Below, one piece after another: positions 1 through 11,618 of a DNA stretch of 64,000 nucleotides; positions within the stretch are counted from its first letter, which is position 1, and each line of letters begins with the position of its first letter. The translations under genes and the position numbers were made by a program. The DNA is from Marinobacter sp. S6332 (GTDB lineage: Bacteria; Pseudomonadota; Gammaproteobacteria; Pseudomonadales; Oleiphilaceae). The DNA lies in NCBI RefSeq assembly GCF_023016045.1, contig NZ_JALKAP010000010.1, forward strand, positions 62,001 to 126,000, in the 5' to 3' direction. The notes below the pieces were generated by a model. The model was not told where the DNA came from. It searched no databases and was given only the letters and a program-made list of their open reading frames with translations.

Positions 1-364
1 CACGCCAGCCCATAACTTCAAGCCCCTGTTCTACCAACCGCTTTTCAACTGCCGCCCGGCCTTTGGCAGCTTTAGCCGAATCCGGGTTCAGGAACACCTG
101 ACCCACGGCAAACAAGCTCTCTGGCTCCTTACCGAACGCGGATTTGGCCGCTTTTTTTAGGAACGCAATAGGGCTTTGGATAAGTAGACCGCAACCATCA
201 CCGGTCTTGCCATCTGCCGCGATGCCACCTCGGTGGGTCATGCAGGTGAGTGATTCTATAGCTGTTTGCAACAGCTTGTGGCTAACCTCGCCTTTCATGT
301 GGGCAATCAACCCAAAACCGCAGTTATCCTTGAATTCGTCGGGGTGATACAGACCTTCTCTCAT
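1..364 (-). CDS. gltB: Glutamate synthase (NADPH) large subunit, N-terminal part only
   Basis: The window edge cuts this gene; only the first 121 codons are present. The reading starts at ATG (362-364) with [18 protein letters not shown]. Cys15 followed by GFG is the conserved class II glutamine amidotransferase nucleophile, exposed after removal of a short propeptide in this family. THRGG at about residues 64-68 is also typical. The large subunit takes the amide nitrogen of glutamine and transfers it to 2-oxoglutarate to make glutamate. An AGAGG ribosome site lies about 7 bases upstream. It follows the damX-like gene on the same strand after a 210-base gap. The order aroK-aroB-damX-gltB matches Pseudomonas. 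Confidence is high for identity; nothing can be said about the C-terminal synthase domains. Confidence 0.95.
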   Translation of the reverse strand, partial: MREGLYHPDEFKDNCGFGLIAHMKGEVSHKLLQTAIESLTCMTHRGGIAADGKTGDGCGLLIQSPIAFLKKAAKSAFGKEPESLFAVGQVFLNPDSAKAAKGRAAVEKRLVEQGLEVMGWR

Positions 365-406
365 AAGCGCCCTCTTGCATAGAAATGCATCTTAATCAGC
401 GACTTG

Positions 407-423
407 CGCACCAAAACAGTGCA
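407..423 (-). promoter_or_regulatory. Candidate NtrC (GlnG) binding site upstream of gltB
   Basis: Read on the minus strand this is TGCACTGTTTTGGTGCG. It differs at two positions from the classical NtrC enhancer TGCACTATTTTGGTGCA as I know it. It lies only about 43-59 bases before the gltB start codon, which is closer than a usual enhancer, so it could repress or act on a promoter overlapping it. A weak GG-N10-GC sigma-54-like arrangement overlaps the site. The rest of the 365-574 gap holds a short TTTCC/GGAAA hairpin at 533-547, a GTACGTAC palindrome at 475-482, and the gltB ribosome site. Assignment is by motif only. Confidence 0.5.
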
Positions 424-574
424 AGAAATCAACCGACGTTAAAAAAATTGGGCGGTTACACTACACACGTAAAAGTACGTACGCAACAAAAATCGACATC
501 ACTTATTTGAACGGCGCCGTAGCAACAGATCATTTCCCTCAAGGAAACAGGAAGTTGGAGTAGATTTTACTGAG

Positions 575-2065
<1,491 letters not shown>

Positions 2066-2100
2066 AAAAGATCCTTGCCGTTCAATGTTGCACGCCCTGC

Positions 2101-3198
2101 TCAGATTTTCTGGTGGCAAAATGCACTGAGCGTTGCCGAGAGATTTTCCGCAGAGGCCCGGGATGTTACTTCTGCCTCACCCACGGCCCGAAGTAACACA
2201 AGCCTCAGCATGCCGTCCACATTCTTCTTGTCGACAGCCATCAGACTCATAAAATCCGCAGGTGTCATGTTCGCCGGAGGCCTCTCAGGCAGGTTCGCCT
2301 TACGAATAATGTGCAGGATACGGTCGTAATCGGCCGAACTTATCCAGCCTTCCCGGGCGGACAAATCGGCTGCCATTATCATCCCTGTGCCAACCGCTTC
2401 TCCATGCAGCCAGTTGCCATAACCGGCAAAGGTTTCAATAGCGTGGCCAAAGGTATGGCCTAGATTCAGCGTAGCCCTAAGCCCGTTTTCCTTTTCATCT
2501 TGAGCTACAACATCGGCCTTGCAGGCGCACGAACGGAATATAGCTTCAGCCAACGCATTGCTATCAAAATCCACAAGTTGATGCATCGCCTGTTCCAGCC
2601 AATCAAGAAAAGCTGTATCGCGAATCAAGCCGTACTTGATGACCTCTGCTAGCCCTGCAGATACCTCTCTCGGTGGCAAGCTGTTTAGCGTATTCGTATC
2701 GATCAAAACGGCTTCTGGCTGATGGAAAGCGCCAACCATGTTTTTGCCGAGCGGGTGGTTAATGCCGGTTTTTCCACCCACAGACGAGTCAACCTGTGAC
2801 AACAGCGTCGTCGGAATTTGTATGAACGGCACGCCACGCTGGTAAGACGCCGCGGCAAACCCCGTCATATCGCCAACAACACCCCCGCCCAAAGCAACGA
2901 GAGTGGTTTTTCGGGTATGTTGTTTCTCCAGCAAAGCATCGAAAATCAGATTCAGTGTTTGCCAATCCTTGTGCTTTTCGCCGTCGGGGAGTACGACTAC
3001 ATCAACAGTCTTGGCTGGAAAACAGGCTTTTGTTTGCTCCAGATATAATGGCGCAACCACATCGTTGGTCACAATCATTACCTGTGAGCCGCGAACGTAG
3101 TTTGAGAGTTCATATTCACCGAGCACACCCTCGCCGATCACAATGGGGTAACTGCGCTCGCCCAACTCAACCTGGAGTGTGTGAAGCAGTTTATACAT
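2101..3198 (-). CDS. aroB: 3-dehydroquinate synthase
   Basis: 365 residues, the usual length of AroB. It converts DAHP to 3-dehydroquinate, the second step of the shikimate pathway, using NAD and a divalent metal in the cytoplasm. Visible family motifs are DGEKHK (NAD region), [11 protein letters not shown], and the active-site stretch [19 protein letters not shown] followed by HPLGKN. Metal-ligand regions include the HTFGHAIE motif. The ATG at 3198 overlaps the end of aroK by 8 bases, so the two are translationally coupled. Its stop lies 35 bases before the damX-like start. The assignment is secure. Confidence 0.98.
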   Translation of the reverse strand: MYKLLHTLQVELGERSYPIVIGEGVLGEYELSNYVRGSQVMIVTNDVVAPLYLEQTKACFPAKTVDVVVLPDGEKHKDWQTLNLIFDALLEKQHTRKTTLVALGGGVVGDMTGFAAASYQRGVPFIQIPTTLLSQVDSSVGGKTGINHPLGKNMVGAFHQPEAVLIDTNTLNSLPPREVSAGLAEVIKYGLIRDTAFLDWLEQAMHQLVDFDSNALAEAIFRSCACKADVVAQDEKENGLRATLNLGHTFGHAIETFAGYGNWLHGEAVGTGMIMAADLSAREGWISSADYDRILHIIRKANLPERPPANMTPADFMSLMAVDKKNVDGMLRLVLLRAVGEAEVTSRASAENLSATLSAFCHQKI

Positions 3199-3757
3199 GG
3201 TTGCGCCCTTCCTTTCGTACTTGTCTTTGTTGTCTCGGTGTTTTGGGGTTTATGCGATTAACCAGCTGGCGCACTACAAGTCGTGGGCTCTTGCGGTCTG
3301 TATGCATGATAATATCCGCAAGCTCGGTATACAGCGGGTCTCGTACCGCAAACAATCGCCGTAAAACGCCCTCAGGGTCATCGTTCTGGAGCAAAGGGCG
3401 ATTCCGGTCTTTCCGGGTACGCTCTACCTGCTGCTCTATGGATGTTCGCAGGTAAACGACCACTGAGTGTTTTTTTAAAAGTGCGTGGTTTTCAGTACGC
3501 ATGACCGCGCCGCCGCCCGTTGCTAAAACAGTCTCAGGCTCAGTAGACAGCTCATCCAACATTGCTGTTTCGCGCTGCCGAAAGCCTTTTTCGCCCTCTA
3601 CATCGAATATCCAGGGAATGTTTGCCCCACAACGCTCTTCAATGATTCGATCAGAATCCAGAAACCTATACCCCAACTCCCGGGCAAGCATCCGACCAAT
3701 CGTACTTTTACCTGCGCCCATGGGGCCAACCAGCACTACGCGTTTGGGCAAAGACAT
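3191..3757 (-). CDS. aroK: Shikimate kinase
   Basis: 188 residues. It phosphorylates shikimate at O3 with ATP, the fifth step of the shikimate pathway. Walker A is GPMGAGKST at residues 11-19. The DSD region (about 34-36), which binds shikimate, and the GGGA motif (about 80-83) are present. Lid arginines lie in the KDRNRPLL segment. It is first of aroK-aroB-damX. A strong terminator at 3851-3884 separates it from pilQ, so it probably has its own promoter in 3758-3850. A second 7-bp perfect hairpin (3801-3824, GCCGAAG/CTTCGGC) sits in that leader. Gene order pilQ-aroK-aroB is conserved in gammaproteobacteria. Confidence 0.98.
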   Translation of the reverse strand: MSLPKRVVLVGPMGAGKSTIGRMLARELGYRFLDSDRIIEERCGANIPWIFDVEGEKGFRQRETAMLDELSTEPETVLATGGGAVMRTENHALLKKHSVVVYLRTSIEQQVERTRKDRNRPLLQNDDPEGVLRRLFAVRDPLYTELADIIMHTDRKSPRLVVRQLVNRINPKTPRQQRQVRKEGRNHV

Positions 3758-3850
3758 AACTTCCGCTCAATAGTGTTCAGGCGGGTGAGAATATCACAGG
3801 GCCGAAGATTGCATAAGCTTCGGCGTTAACACAACAAACGGTACAGACAC

Positions 3851-3884
3851 AAAAAAGCCGCCGGTTTATCGCGGCGGCTTTTTT
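3851..3884. terminator. Bidirectional intrinsic terminator between pilQ and aroK
   Basis: A6 followed by GCCGCCG, a short loop, then CGGCGGC followed by T6. The 13-bp stem (3851-3863 with 3872-3884) has an A-tract on one side and a T-tract on the other, so it can work on both strands. It lies 12 bases past the pilQ stop and should end the pilMNOPQ transcript. Confidence 0.9.
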
Positions 3885-3895
3885 CCTGACCCCTG

Positions 3896-6013
3896 TTACT
3901 GGATCAAGTCGTTCTTGATGATCTTCGGTGTGATGAAGATTAGCAGCTCACTGCGAAGTTCCGTTGTCTGAGTACGCTTGAACAAGCGCCCAAGATAAGG
4001 AATATCGCCAAGGAACGGGGTCTTAGTAGTCTGCGTTGTATTGGTAGACTCAAAAATGCCGCCCAACACAACCGTTTCGCCATTCGCCACCAGTACCTGT
4101 GTCGTTACAGAGTTAGTATTGATTGCTGGCCCAGCATTCGTTTCTTCACCTCGAGAGTCCTGATTGACCACCAGATCCATAATAATCTTGTCATCGGGCG
4201 TTATCTGCGGCGTCACTTCAAGAGATAGCACAGCTTCCTTAAAAGATGTACTCGTTGCGCCGCTGCTGGAGGCTTCCTGATACGGAATTTCCTGACCCGA
4301 TTTGATTGAAGCAGTCTGACGATCAGCTGTCACCACACGGGGCTGAGACACAATCTCGGCCTTGCCATCACTCTCAAGCGCAGATAGCTCAAGATCTACC
4401 AAGAAGTCATCGCTACCAAAACCAATGGCAAATGAGGACGCGCCTTCACCACTAACACCAAGATCCACTGCGAGTGCTCCCGGGAAAGAAATGCCCGCAG
4501 ATCCGCCAGCAGCAGCCTCTCTCGCTTCCCCTACAGTTCCAAGGGAGCCACCTACGGAAACAATGTTATTTCCACTCACGTTGTATGCCGCACCACCCCA
4601 ACGAACACCAAGGCTTTCAGATACGTTGTTCTGAGCACGCACGATACGAGCTTCGATTGAAACCTGCCGTACAGGAACATCCCAGGTGGATACGAGGCGG
4701 CGAATTTCTTCCAGTTTGCCCGTTGTCTCGCGCACACTGATCGTGTTGGTACGCAAATCGGAGGAAACAAAACCACGATCGGAAATCAGCTCTTTGTCGG
4801 CCTCAATCAGCGCCACGATATCAGCAGCCTTGGCATAGTTAACTTGCACTATGTCTAGGCGAACCGGAGCCAACTCAGCGATTTGCTTAGTGGTTTCAAG
4901 CTCAAGTTTCTCGCGCGCTGCGATTTCATCTGCTGGGGCGACCAACAACACGTTACCAATCTGGCGCTTGTCCAAACCTTTTGTTTTTAGGATAAGCTCA
5001 AGTGCTTGATCCCAAGGAACGTTCTGCAGGCGCAAAGTGATGCTTCCACCTACCGTATCACTGGCAACCAGGTTCAAGCCCGTAAAATCCGCAATCAACT
5101 GTAGTACAGAGCGTACTTCAATATCCTGAAAGTTGAGGGAAAGCTTTTCTCCGGAGTATGGGAACTTCTCCTCGCGGCGGGATTCTGCCTCCTCTTCACT
5201 GAGCTTTTCTACGCTAACAGTGAACTGGCTACCAGACTGGTACGCAATGTAGTCGTAATTCCCTTCAGGCCGAATCTCAACCACAGCATTGCCATCTTGC
5301 ACGAACGTATCAATGCGGCTGACAGGTGTTGCAAAATCGGTCACATCCAAACGACGACGCAGGTCTGCCGGCACTGCAATACCATTCATTGTAAGACGAA
5401 TTTTGCCGCCCAATTCTGACAAGTCTACCGGTGTCCGCGGGCTTCCAAGATCTACAATGACTCGACCTTCTCCCTTATTGCCCCGGCGGAAGTCTACGCC
5501 AGCCAGCGTGTCTGGTGCAGAAGCTGGCTTCGAAACAGTCGTAGTTCCGGAAGAACTAGCAGCAACCGAGCCGGAGCCTGTTCCGCCGCCGATTGTCATC
5601 ACTAAGGAGTTGTTGTTTCGAACGGTCTTGTAAGGAGCGAGCTCAACCAGATTGAAAATCAAGCGAGTCCGATCCTTGGTTTCAACTACCGTCATGCTCT
5701 GTGCATTGCCTGAGCCAAGCGGAACGCTCCGGGTGTTCAACCCGCTGGTGGTATCAGCCAAATCCACCGCTATCCGCGCTGGACGTTCAATGGTGTAACC
5801 CGACGGTTCAGGCGGCTGACCATCAAATTTAAGTGTCACTTCCAGACGCTCTCCCGGTAGCGACGAAAACGACACGTCTTCCAGCGTGACCGCACTGGCC
5901 AGGCCGGATAACAACCCAAAAGCAATTACGCTGACGTATAGATTGAGTTTTCTGAACATCGCTAGCCTCGACCCCGAACTTTTTTGTACATGCATTTTTC
6001 TTTCAAGTTTCAT
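3896..6013 (-). CDS. pilQ: Type IV pilus outer-membrane secretin PilQ
   Basis: 705 residues. It forms the outer-membrane channel through which the pilus fibre leaves. The first ATG (6013) is preceded by AAGGAG at seven bases. A signal peptide runs through the hydrophobic stretch before about residue 41 (ends LASA|VTL), with an unusually long charged N-terminus that includes two further ATG codons. After it come two AMIN-type beta domains (about 42-260), a secretin/TonB N-terminal domain (about 285-355), an N1-type domain, and the secretin core to the C-terminus with the conserved VPLLGDIP-like element, here TPFLGDIPYLGRLF. It is last in pilMNOPQ, 11 bases after pilP. Confidence 0.97.
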   Translation of the reverse strand: MKLERKMHVQKSSGSRLAMFRKLNLYVSVIAFGLLSGLASAVTLEDVSFSSLPGERLEVTLKFDGQPPEPSGYTIERPARIAVDLADTTSGLNTRSVPLGSGNAQSMTVVETKDRTRLIFNLVELAPYKTVRNNNSLVMTIGGGTGSGSVAASSSGTTTVSKPASAPDTLAGVDFRRGNKGEGRVIVDLGSPRTPVDLSELGGKIRLTMNGIAVPADLRRRLDVTDFATPVSRIDTFVQDGNAVVEIRPEGNYDYIAYQSGSQFTVSVEKLSEEEAESRREEKFPYSGEKLSLNFQDIEVRSVLQLIADFTGLNLVASDTVGGSITLRLQNVPWDQALELILKTKGLDKRQIGNVLLVAPADEIAAREKLELETTKQIAELAPVRLDIVQVNYAKAADIVALIEADKELISDRGFVSSDLRTNTISVRETTGKLEEIRRLVSTWDVPVRQVSIEARIVRAQNNVSESLGVRWGGAAYNVSGNNIVSVGGSLGTVGEAREAAAGGSAGISFPGALAVDLGVSGEGASSFAIGFGSDDFLVDLELSALESDGKAEIVSQPRVVTADRQTASIKSGQEIPYQEASSSGATSTSFKEAVLSLEVTPQITPDDKIIMDLVVNQDSRGEETNAGPAINTNSVTTQVLVANGETVVLGGIFESTNTTQTTKTPFLGDIPYLGRLFKRTQTTELRSELLIFITPKIIKNDLIQ

Positions 6014-6024
6014 CCAACCGCTCC

Positions 6025-6579
6025 TTAACCTGCATCTTCGTCCAGTGTTAGAGAGCGAGGACGCTCTACCCAGCCACCCCGGCCATTGGGAACGATTTCG
6101 ATAAGTTCTATACGGGTTTCACTAACGCCTATAACACGGCCGTAGTTCTGCCCAATGAAATTCCCGGTACGGACCCTGTGTATGCCACCCGCGTTATCTC
6201 GAATCAGTGCAAACAGGTTTCCTTTTTCACCTTGAAGCGTGCCTACCATGCTCAGGTCCTTGAGATCAAAGTTTTCGAGCACTTCTTTAGGCCGGTCCAG
6301 GTTGGGCTCAACGTCGCTGATTGGTTTTTCGTCAATCATCGTAAGCTGAACATCCATCGGCGGTTCAAACGGAGCCCGCCTATCAGCTGCAGAGTAACTA
6401 AACGCCTCGTACGCGTTGAATTCCGGCAATGGCTCTACGTGCCCCCGAGGTTTGGCTCGGGTGTCTGCCATAAACTTGTCCAGATCGGAAAAACCGCTGC
6501 CCTGGGAGCAGGCTGTCAACAGTGTTACCAGACACACACCCAGCCAGGCTTTTCCCGCATGCTTTGCTGCCATGCTCAT
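6025..6579 (-). CDS. pilP: Type IV pilus assembly lipoprotein PilP
   Basis: 184 residues. An N-terminal lipoprotein signal ends in LLTAC, giving lipidated Cys24. After a disordered linker, a C-terminal PilP beta domain (about 95-175) carries LKDLSMVGTL and the GNFIGQNYGRV segment typical of the family. PilP is an inner-membrane lipoprotein that links the PilMNO platform to PilQ. The ATG overlaps the pilO stop by four bases (ATGA), indicating coupled translation. Confidence 0.96.
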   Translation of the reverse strand: MSMAAKHAGKAWLGVCLVTLLTACSQGSGFSDLDKFMADTRAKPRGHVEPLPEFNAYEAFSYSAADRRAPFEPPMDVQLTMIDEKPISDVEPNLDRPKEVLENFDLKDLSMVGTLQGEKGNLFALIRDNAGGIHRVRTGNFIGQNYGRVIGVSETRIELIEIVPNGRGGWVERPRSLTLDEDAG

Positions 6580-7187
6580 TCTCCAGCCCGGTAGCGGTAG
6601 GTACGAGCGACAACCTGCATATCAAGTCGCTCGTTGTCTCCGCCAGTTGGTTTAATAGTTAAGTCATGCAGGGTCACAATCCTCGGCAAGCTCGCTACGC
6701 TGCTAACAAACGATGCAAGCTCATGGTATGAGCCTGTAACCCGGATATTGATTGGCAACTCGGAATAGAAGTCGCGCTTCTGCTCTGGCTGAAGCTTTAC
6801 TTCCTGAAGAGCAAGACCGCTACCTAAAGCGGTGTTGGTAATATCCTCCAGAAGGCCGGGCACTTCGGTTTCACTTGGCAACTGTCGCACAAGCGCTCCA
6901 AAGGTTTCTTCCATTTCAATCATCTGAGCCTTGAAAACCTCCAGATTGGCCACCTGATACGCTTTCTCTTCATACTTTTTGCGTAAATCCTGCTCCGTTT
7001 TTTCAACCCTATCGAGCTGCACGTATTGATCCTTTATAAAGAACCAGTACCCGCCACCCATTATCAGGCCAAAAACAATCAGAACAACAATCGCCTTGAT
7101 AGGTGCAGGCCAAATGCCAGCGTTATTGATATCAAGATCATTGATATCAAACTCATTAAGGCTTTTTAGGGAGTCCGAAAGGCTCAT
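6576..7187 (-). CDS. pilO: Type IV pilus inner-membrane platform protein PilO
   Basis: 203 residues. A short cytoplasmic N-terminus is followed by one membrane helix (about 29-49), a coiled-coil stretch (about 55-95, KTEQDLRKKYEEK) and a periplasmic ferredoxin-like domain. PilO pairs with PilN and contacts PilP to align the inner-membrane platform with the secretin. It overlaps pilN and pilP by four bases each. Confidence 0.96.
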   Translation of the reverse strand: MSLSDSLKSLNEFDINDLDINNAGIWPAPIKAIVVLIVFGLIMGGGYWFFIKDQYVQLDRVEKTEQDLRKKYEEKAYQVANLEVFKAQMIEMEETFGALVRQLPSETEVPGLLEDITNTALGSGLALQEVKLQPEQKRDFYSELPINIRVTGSYHELASFVSSVASLPRIVTLHDLTIKPTGGDNERLDMQVVARTYRYRAGE

Positions 7188-7749
7188 TGTTTATCCTCCC
7201 CTTCAGGCTCAGGTGTTTGCTGCTTCACGGTCATAGTGAACTCGCTGTAGCCCGCACGCTGGCCATCCGCCGAAGACACGTTGGACAGGTTCGGGCTCGT
7301 GAACCAGTCGGATTCATCAAACTGACGCATCAGAGTTGAAACGCGACTGTTGGATTCTGCCATACCCACAATGCTTACCTGATCTCCCGATCTCTTCAGG
7401 TCCGTGTAGTAGAGGCCATCAGGTAAGGTGCGAACCAACTCATCAAAGGCACGGACGATAACCGGACGCTTACCCTGCAAATCCTGAATAACTTTCATGC
7501 GGGCCAGCAACTCATCACGCTTGCGCTTGAGGCTTTCAATTTCGCGAATCTGCTCATCTAGCTTCTTGGTGGCGGATTCGATATAGGCATTCCGAGACTG
7601 CTGGTACGCAATACTGCTATCAAGATCCGAACTCCACAAGAATGTGAGACCGGCAGCGATAATAGCGGCCCCCAATACCATTACAACAAACTGCTTTTGT
7701 TTCTCTGCCCGGAGCTCTTCGCGCCAAGGCCTGAGGTTAATTCTTGCCA

Positions 7750-7750
<1 letters not shown>
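7184..7750 (-). CDS. pilN: Type IV pilus inner-membrane platform protein PilN
   Basis: 188 residues. The N-terminus MARINLRPWREE is the conserved PilM-binding segment (INLLPWR type). A membrane helix follows (about 22-40), then a coiled coil (about 50-85) and a periplasmic domain. It forms a heterodimer with PilO and docks on cytoplasmic PilM. The ATG overlaps the pilM stop by one base. Confidence 0.97.
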
Positions 7751-8823
<1,073 letters not shown>

Positions 8824-9008
8824 CTATACCTGGTTAGATGCACCCGGTTACATGTGTTATGTGTTTTTTATTTAAGAGAATTTCTTCATTATTCCGTTTA
8901 CAATACTCGCTCTCATTCAACTGGGAACAATTGCAACGGTGAAGCGACTCATCCTTCCTAAAGCAATTTCTCAAATGATAGACCTATATCCAACAGTTGT
9001 CAGAAAAA

Positions 9009-11537
9009 ATGTCCCATTTGTTGCGTACATCTCGCCTTTTTGCCTGGTTATTTCTCACCGGAATGAGTATCGCCGTTATCCTAGGCTCAGGCTTCTATCT
9101 TTACCTTCGCCCCGGCCTCCCCCCAGTCGAGCAACTTTTGGAGATAAAACTCCAGACGCCGCTGCGGGTGTACAGCAAAGACAACAGATTAATAGCAGAA
9201 TTCGGTGAAAAGAGAAGGGCACCGATCACAATCGAACAGATCCCAACAGTTCAGTTACAAGCCTTTTTAGCGGCGGAAGACTCGCGATTTTACGAGCACT
9301 TCGGGGTCGACATCAAAGGCCTGGTGCGGGCTGCAATCGAACTGGTCTCAACCGGTTCGATCCAATCTGGCGGCAGCACCATCACTATGCAGGTTGCAAA
9401 AAATTACTTTTTGTCACGTGATCGGACCTTTATTCGCAAGTTCAACGAGATACTTCTTGCAGTTCAGATAGAGCGTGAGCTGGAGAAAAACCGAATTCTT
9501 GAGCTGTACCTAAACAAGATCTATTTGGGCAATCGAGCTTACGGCATTGCTGCTGCAGCTCGGGTTTATTACAACAAACCGGTTAGCGAACTCTCCCTCG
9601 CTCAAATGGCCATGCTGGCAGGCCTACCCAAAGCTCCGTCTGCCTACAACCCACTCGCCAACCCTCAGCGCGCAATGCAACGCAGGGACTGGATTCTGGG
9701 CCGAATGAAGGAGCTCCAATACATTACTCCGGACGCCTACGAACTTGCCATTAAGGCACCACTTACCGCCACGTACAATGCGACGGAAGCGGAGGTAGAT
9801 GCCGACTACGTTGCGGAGATGGCTAGAGCGGAAATGGTCAGACGCTTCGGAGAAGAAGCTTATACCGATGGCTACACTGTTACCCTGACGGTAGACAGCA
9901 AAGAACAGCAAACAGCAACTGACGCACTCAGGGACGGCTTGGAAGCTTACGATCGCAGACATGGGTTCAGGGGGGCTATAGGCAAAATTGACGATGAAAT
10001 TCTGGCTGATAGTGATCTGTCCGAGGTAATGCTGAACTATCCACGAATAGAGTCCTTGATGCCTGCGGTTATTACGGCAGTTAATGATAAAGATAATGAA
10101 GCGCGCGCCTATGTCCGCCGCTTTGGGGCGGCCGTAATGCCATTTGAGTCAATGCAATGGGCAAGGCGTTATAAAACGGAAAATTTGACAGGCTCGAAGC
10201 CTGAAAAACCTTCAGACGTTGTCAACGTTGGCGATGTCGTTTACGTTCGGGTCGAGCAACTACCAAAAGCCCCTGCTCTACCCGAGGACGACGAACCTTC
10301 AGAGACCCTAGCCACCGACATTGACCAGCCGGTAAAAGTGTCACTCATGCAAGCCCCCAAAGCCGAGGGCGCCCTGATTTCTCTAGAGGCAAAGACCGGC
10401 GCCATTCAAGCTCTTGCAGGCGGTTACAGCTTTGGGCAGAGCAAATACAACCGAGCCATACAAGCAAAACGGCAACCGGGCTCTACCTTTAAGCCGTTTC
10501 TGTATTTAACTGCACTGGAAAGCGGCATGACACCGGCAACCATATACAACGACGCCCCGATCGTTTTTGACGATTCAGAGCTCGAAACCGCCTGGCGCCC
10601 ACAAAACTCCTCAGGCCAATTTTACGGCCCCACGCCGCTTCGCGAGGCACTGTATCGCTCGCGCAACCTTGTCTCCATCCGGCTCTTAAGGGATCTCGGC
10701 ATCCCCAACACTCTGAACTACCTTAAACAACTCAAGGTTCCGACAGAGAATATGCCCAAAGATCTCTCCCTGTCTCTGGGCAGCGGACAACTCTCACCCA
10801 TGGAACTGGCTAGAGGGCTAGCTGTCATTGCAAACGGCGGATACGACGTAGAACCCTATCTGATCGAAAGCATTACAGATGTAAATGACGAGGAAGTATA
10901 TCGGGCCCCAACTATTATTCTTTGTGATCGCGACTGCGATACCAACGGAACCGAAACCGAGACTAAAACCGTCAACGAAGATGCGATTGCAGACAATGAC
11001 ACACCCGCACTAACGGCAGAGAACGCCCCCGAAACGCGGGTTATGCGGCGACTGGCGGACGAGCGTTCGGTTTATATCCTGCACTCGATGCTTCGGGACG
11101 TTGTGAAACGGGGCACCGGCCGCCGCGCTCTGGCACTGGGGCGGGATGATATCGCAGGCAAGACAGGCACAACGAACGAGCAGAGAGACACTTGGTTTGC
11201 CGGTTTCAACCACAACATTGCTACTACGGTATGGGTAGGCTTTGATCAACCTGCCCCACTGGGCCGTAGAGAGTTCGGCGCAAGCACAGCACTACCTATC
11301 TGGATAGACTATATGAAATTAGCTTTAGAGGGTGCGCCATCGGCTTTCATGCCACGCCCGAACGGTATCGTTAATATTCGAATCAACCCGGAAACCGGAA
11401 GGCGCGCAAGACCGGGTGAGGACGGCAGCTTCGAGATATTCAAAGAGGAAGATGCACCCGCACCTTTGGCAGAAGAGGATGAGAGATCAAACGGCACTCA
11501 CGGTAACGGAGATGACCTCTCACGCCAAATATTCTGA
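9009..11537 (+). CDS. mrcA: Penicillin-binding protein 1A, bifunctional peptidoglycan synthase
   Basis: 842 residues from ATG at 9009. A TTG twelve bases earlier (8997) is possible, but neither start has a clear ribosome site. A short cytoplasmic N-terminus and one membrane helix (about 9-30) are followed by a GT51 glycosyltransferase domain with the catalytic EDSRFYEHFG motif and GGSTITMQ. An inserted OB-like domain follows, then the transpeptidase domain with SxxK (GSTFKPF), SxN (SRN) and KTG (AGKTGTTN). It polymerises and cross-links peptidoglycan in the periplasm. A strong terminator follows. It is also called ponA in Pseudomonas. Confidence 0.97.
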   Translation: MSHLLRTSRLFAWLFLTGMSIAVILGSGFYLYLRPGLPPVEQLLEIKLQTPLRVYSKDNRLIAEFGEKRRAPITIEQIPTVQLQAFLAAEDSRFYEHFGVDIKGLVRAAIELVSTGSIQSGGSTITMQVAKNYFLSRDRTFIRKFNEILLAVQIERELEKNRILELYLNKIYLGNRAYGIAAAARVYYNKPVSELSLAQMAMLAGLPKAPSAYNPLANPQRAMQRRDWILGRMKELQYITPDAYELAIKAPLTATYNATEAEVDADYVAEMARAEMVRRFGEEAYTDGYTVTLTVDSKEQQTATDALRDGLEAYDRRHGFRGAIGKIDDEILADSDLSEVMLNYPRIESLMPAVITAVNDKDNEARAYVRRFGAAVMPFESMQWARRYKTENLTGSKPEKPSDVVNVGDVVYVRVEQLPKAPALPEDDEPSETLATDIDQPVKVSLMQAPKAEGALISLEAKTGAIQALAGGYSFGQSKYNRAIQAKRQPGSTFKPFLYLTALESGMTPATIYNDAPIVFDDSELETAWRPQNSSGQFYGPTPLREALYRSRNLVSIRLLRDLGIPNTLNYLKQLKVPTENMPKDLSLSLGSGQLSPMELARGLAVIANGGYDVEPYLIESITDVNDEEVYRAPTIILCDRDCDTNGTETETKTVNEDAIADNDTPALTAENAPETRVMRRLADERSVYILHSMLRDVVKRGTGRRALALGRDDIAGKTGTTNEQRDTWFAGFNHNIATTVWVGFDQPAPLGRREFGASTALPIWIDYMKLALEGAPSAFMPRPNGIVNIRINPETGRRARPGEDGSFEIFKEEDAPAPLAEEDERSNGTHGNGDDLSRQIF

Positions 11538-11561
11538 ACACCAAACACGAAAACAAGCACC

Positions 11562-11600
11562 CACAAAAAAACCGGCAGGATCACCGCCGGTTTTTTTGTG
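11562..11600. terminator. Bidirectional intrinsic terminator between mrcA and maeB
   Basis: A perfect 15-bp stem, CACAAAAAAACCGGC (11562-11576) with GCCGGTTTTTTTGTG (11586-11600), and a 9-base loop. The A7 and T7 tracts let it serve both convergent genes. Confidence 0.93.
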
Positions 11601-11618
11601 AGCTCATAACGCCATCAA

